From positions 1 to 42,307 of the forward strand of contig CATVTM010000009.1 in assembly GCA_958346935.1 (NCBI GenBank): 42,307 nucleotides of DNA, in the 5' to 3' direction. The notes below the pieces were generated by a model. That model did no database searches, was not told the origin of the DNA, and was given only the letters and a program-made list of their open reading frames with translations. The position numbers and the translations under genes were made by a program. The stretch comes from an uncultured Collinsella sp. (GTDB taxonomy: Bacteria; Actinomycetota; Coriobacteriia; Coriobacteriales; Coriobacteriaceae). Positions 41,363-42,307 of this stretch are shown here, in pieces (the first letter of the stretch is position 1; each line of letters opens with the position of its first letter).

Positions 41363-42307
41363 GAGCCCCTGCTGCATGAAAGACCGCGGATTAGGCCGAC
41401 AATGGTGAGTGTCTAATCCAACCGTGGCGGCCACGCCGCATTCATGGAAGGGGCTCCCATGCTCGATACTACCACCTTCATCGGCCTCGACGTCCACGCC
41501 CGCTCGATAAAGGCAGTCTCCCTCGACGTCATGACCGGGGAGGTGCGCTGCGCGACCTTCGGCTACGACGCCGGGGCAGTCGCGGAGTGGGTGCGGTCCG
41601 TGGACCCAAAGGCCAAGTGCGTGTACGAGTCCGGGGTCACGGGGTTCGACCTGCAGAAGAGGCTCTCCGGCCTCGGGGTCGACTGCGTGGTCGGCGCCGT
41701 CTCGAAGATGATCAAGCCCAGCGCGGACAGGCGCAGGAAGAACGACCGCAACGACGCCGAGTTCCTCGCCCGCATGCTGTCGGTCGGCAACGTGGTCGAG
41801 GTGTGGGTCCCCGACGACGAGTGCGAGGCCGCCCGCGACCTGACCAGGGCGCTCGAGGACGCGAGGGACGACCTCTCGCGCGCGAAGCAGCGGCTCTCCA
41901 AGTTCCTGCTCAGGCACGGGCTCGTCTTCGACGAGAGGACGCCCACCGGCCGCAGGAAGGGCAACTGGACCCGGGCGCACTGGTCCTGGATCGAGTCGAT
42001 TAGGTTCGCGGAGGGGGCCGACAACGACGTGCTCGCCTACTACGTCGACGCGGTCAGGCGGGCGGCGGAGGAGAAGGCGAGGCTCGAGGGGCTCGTCGAG
42101 GCCGAGGCCCGCAAGCCCAGGTGGAGGAGGAGGGTCGACTCCCTGCGCTGCCTCAAGGGCGTCGACACCGCGACGGCCGCCGACCTCGTGTTCGAGGCCG
42201 GCGAGTTCTCGAGGTTCAGGAACGCCCGGTCGTTCGCCGCATGGGTCGGCCTGACGCCCTCCGAGCACTCCAGCGGGGAGAGCGACCGCAGGGGCGCGAT
42301 CACCAAG
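41363..42307 (+). mobile_element. IS110-family insertion sequence, left part, cut by window end
   Basis: The element comprises a structured leader (41363-41458) and the start of the transposase gene. The leader folds: GAGCCCCT/AGGGGCTC and CATGAA/TTCATG form the outer stem (41363-41380 with 41441-41456); GGATTAG/CTAATCC (41388-41419) and CGTGG/CCACG (41423-41435) are inner stems. The left boundary is not certain and the right end lies outside. IS110 elements carry no true terminal inverted repeats, and many encode a bridge/seeker RNA in a non-coding end. Confidence 0.7.
41459..42307 (+). CDS. IS110-family transposase, partial
   Basis: This is the first 283 residues of an IS110-family (RuvC-like DEDD) transposase. 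Residues about 7-13 carry the first catalytic Asp (IGLDVHA), the second position is in YESGVTG and the third in KMIKPSADRRRKNDRNDAEF. The region near the window end (LKGVDTATAADLVFEAGEFSRF, AWVGLTPSEHSSG) is the start of the transposase_20 domain with its helix-hairpin-helix and the serine region. The ATG at 41459 follows AAGGGG, which lies in the right arm of the leader hairpin, so translation may be limited by the fold. The coding part is GC-rich. The gene continues past the window. Confidence 0.95.
   Translation, partial: MLDTTTFIGLDVHARSIKAVSLDVMTGEVRCATFGYDAGAVAEWVRSVDPKAKCVYESGVTGFDLQKRLSGLGVDCVVGAVSKMIKPSADRRRKNDRNDAEFLARMLSVGNVVEVWVPDDECEAARDLTRALEDARDDLSRAKQRLSKFLLRHGLVFDERTPTGRRKGNWTRAHWSWIESIRFAEGADNDVLAYYVDAVRRAAEEKARLEGLVEAEARKPRWRRRVDSLRCLKGVDTATAADLVFEAGEFSRFRNARSFAAWVGLTPSEHSSGESDRRGAITK

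Overview
The window looks like the chromosome of a high-GC, Gram-positive gut actinobacterium of the class Coriobacteriia, most likely Collinsella or a close relative. This is inference from family content and style: GC-rich codon use, sortase-anchored surface proteins with LPXTG-like signals, lipoproteins, a CD1871A-type small CXXC protein beside a NapH-like ferredoxin, and many two-component sensors. No rRNA, tRNA or CRISPR array was recognised.

Layout. 1-1800: accessory DNA with a G-run, an AT-richer HEPN-like orphan gene and a gene-poor stretch with short palindromes. 1797-5021: small xenobiotic/stress modules (GyrI-like protein; divergent HxlR regulator and TIGR04076 protein; divergent MerR regulator and CMD-cupin fusion). 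5033-5680: frameshifted remnant of a Sir2-like gene. 5967-7735: a sortase-anchored surface protein and an FMN-dependent oxidoreductase. 7839-12122: a two-gene operon for a type II topoisomerase (B then A subunit, minus strand). 12376-13584: an AT-richer AAA ATPase of the DUF4143 class. 14000-20657: a lipoprotein, a 1455-residue surface protein and a LuxR-type regulator. 20906-24852: a two-component system divergent from an operon of a small CXXC protein, a polyferredoxin and a TlpA-like thioredoxin lipoprotein, probably one redox circuit. 25106-28360: a MacB-like ABC transporter fused to its permease. 28406-30239: a membrane protein gene lying between two copies of a ~183-bp palindromic element, followed by a short hairpin repeat. 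30264-34611: tRNA-dihydrouridine synthase, glutaredoxin, an XRE/zinc-ribbon/TipAS regulator, TrmO and a PatB/MalY-type C-S lyase. 34756-41210: two hybrid histidine kinases, one paired with a separate substrate-binding lipoprotein and one with two such domains fused to it, with a pyridoxamine-oxidase-like protein between. 41363 to the end: the left end and truncated transposase gene of an IS110-family element.

The least explained features are the two long palindromic elements (28406-28589 and 29943-30124). Their outer arms differ in sequence but pair perfectly within each copy, and both centres carry CCTGCGG repeats exactly 22 bp apart. Next are a dispersed family of GGGAC-GTCCC hairpins and the highly foldable leader of the IS110 transposase.
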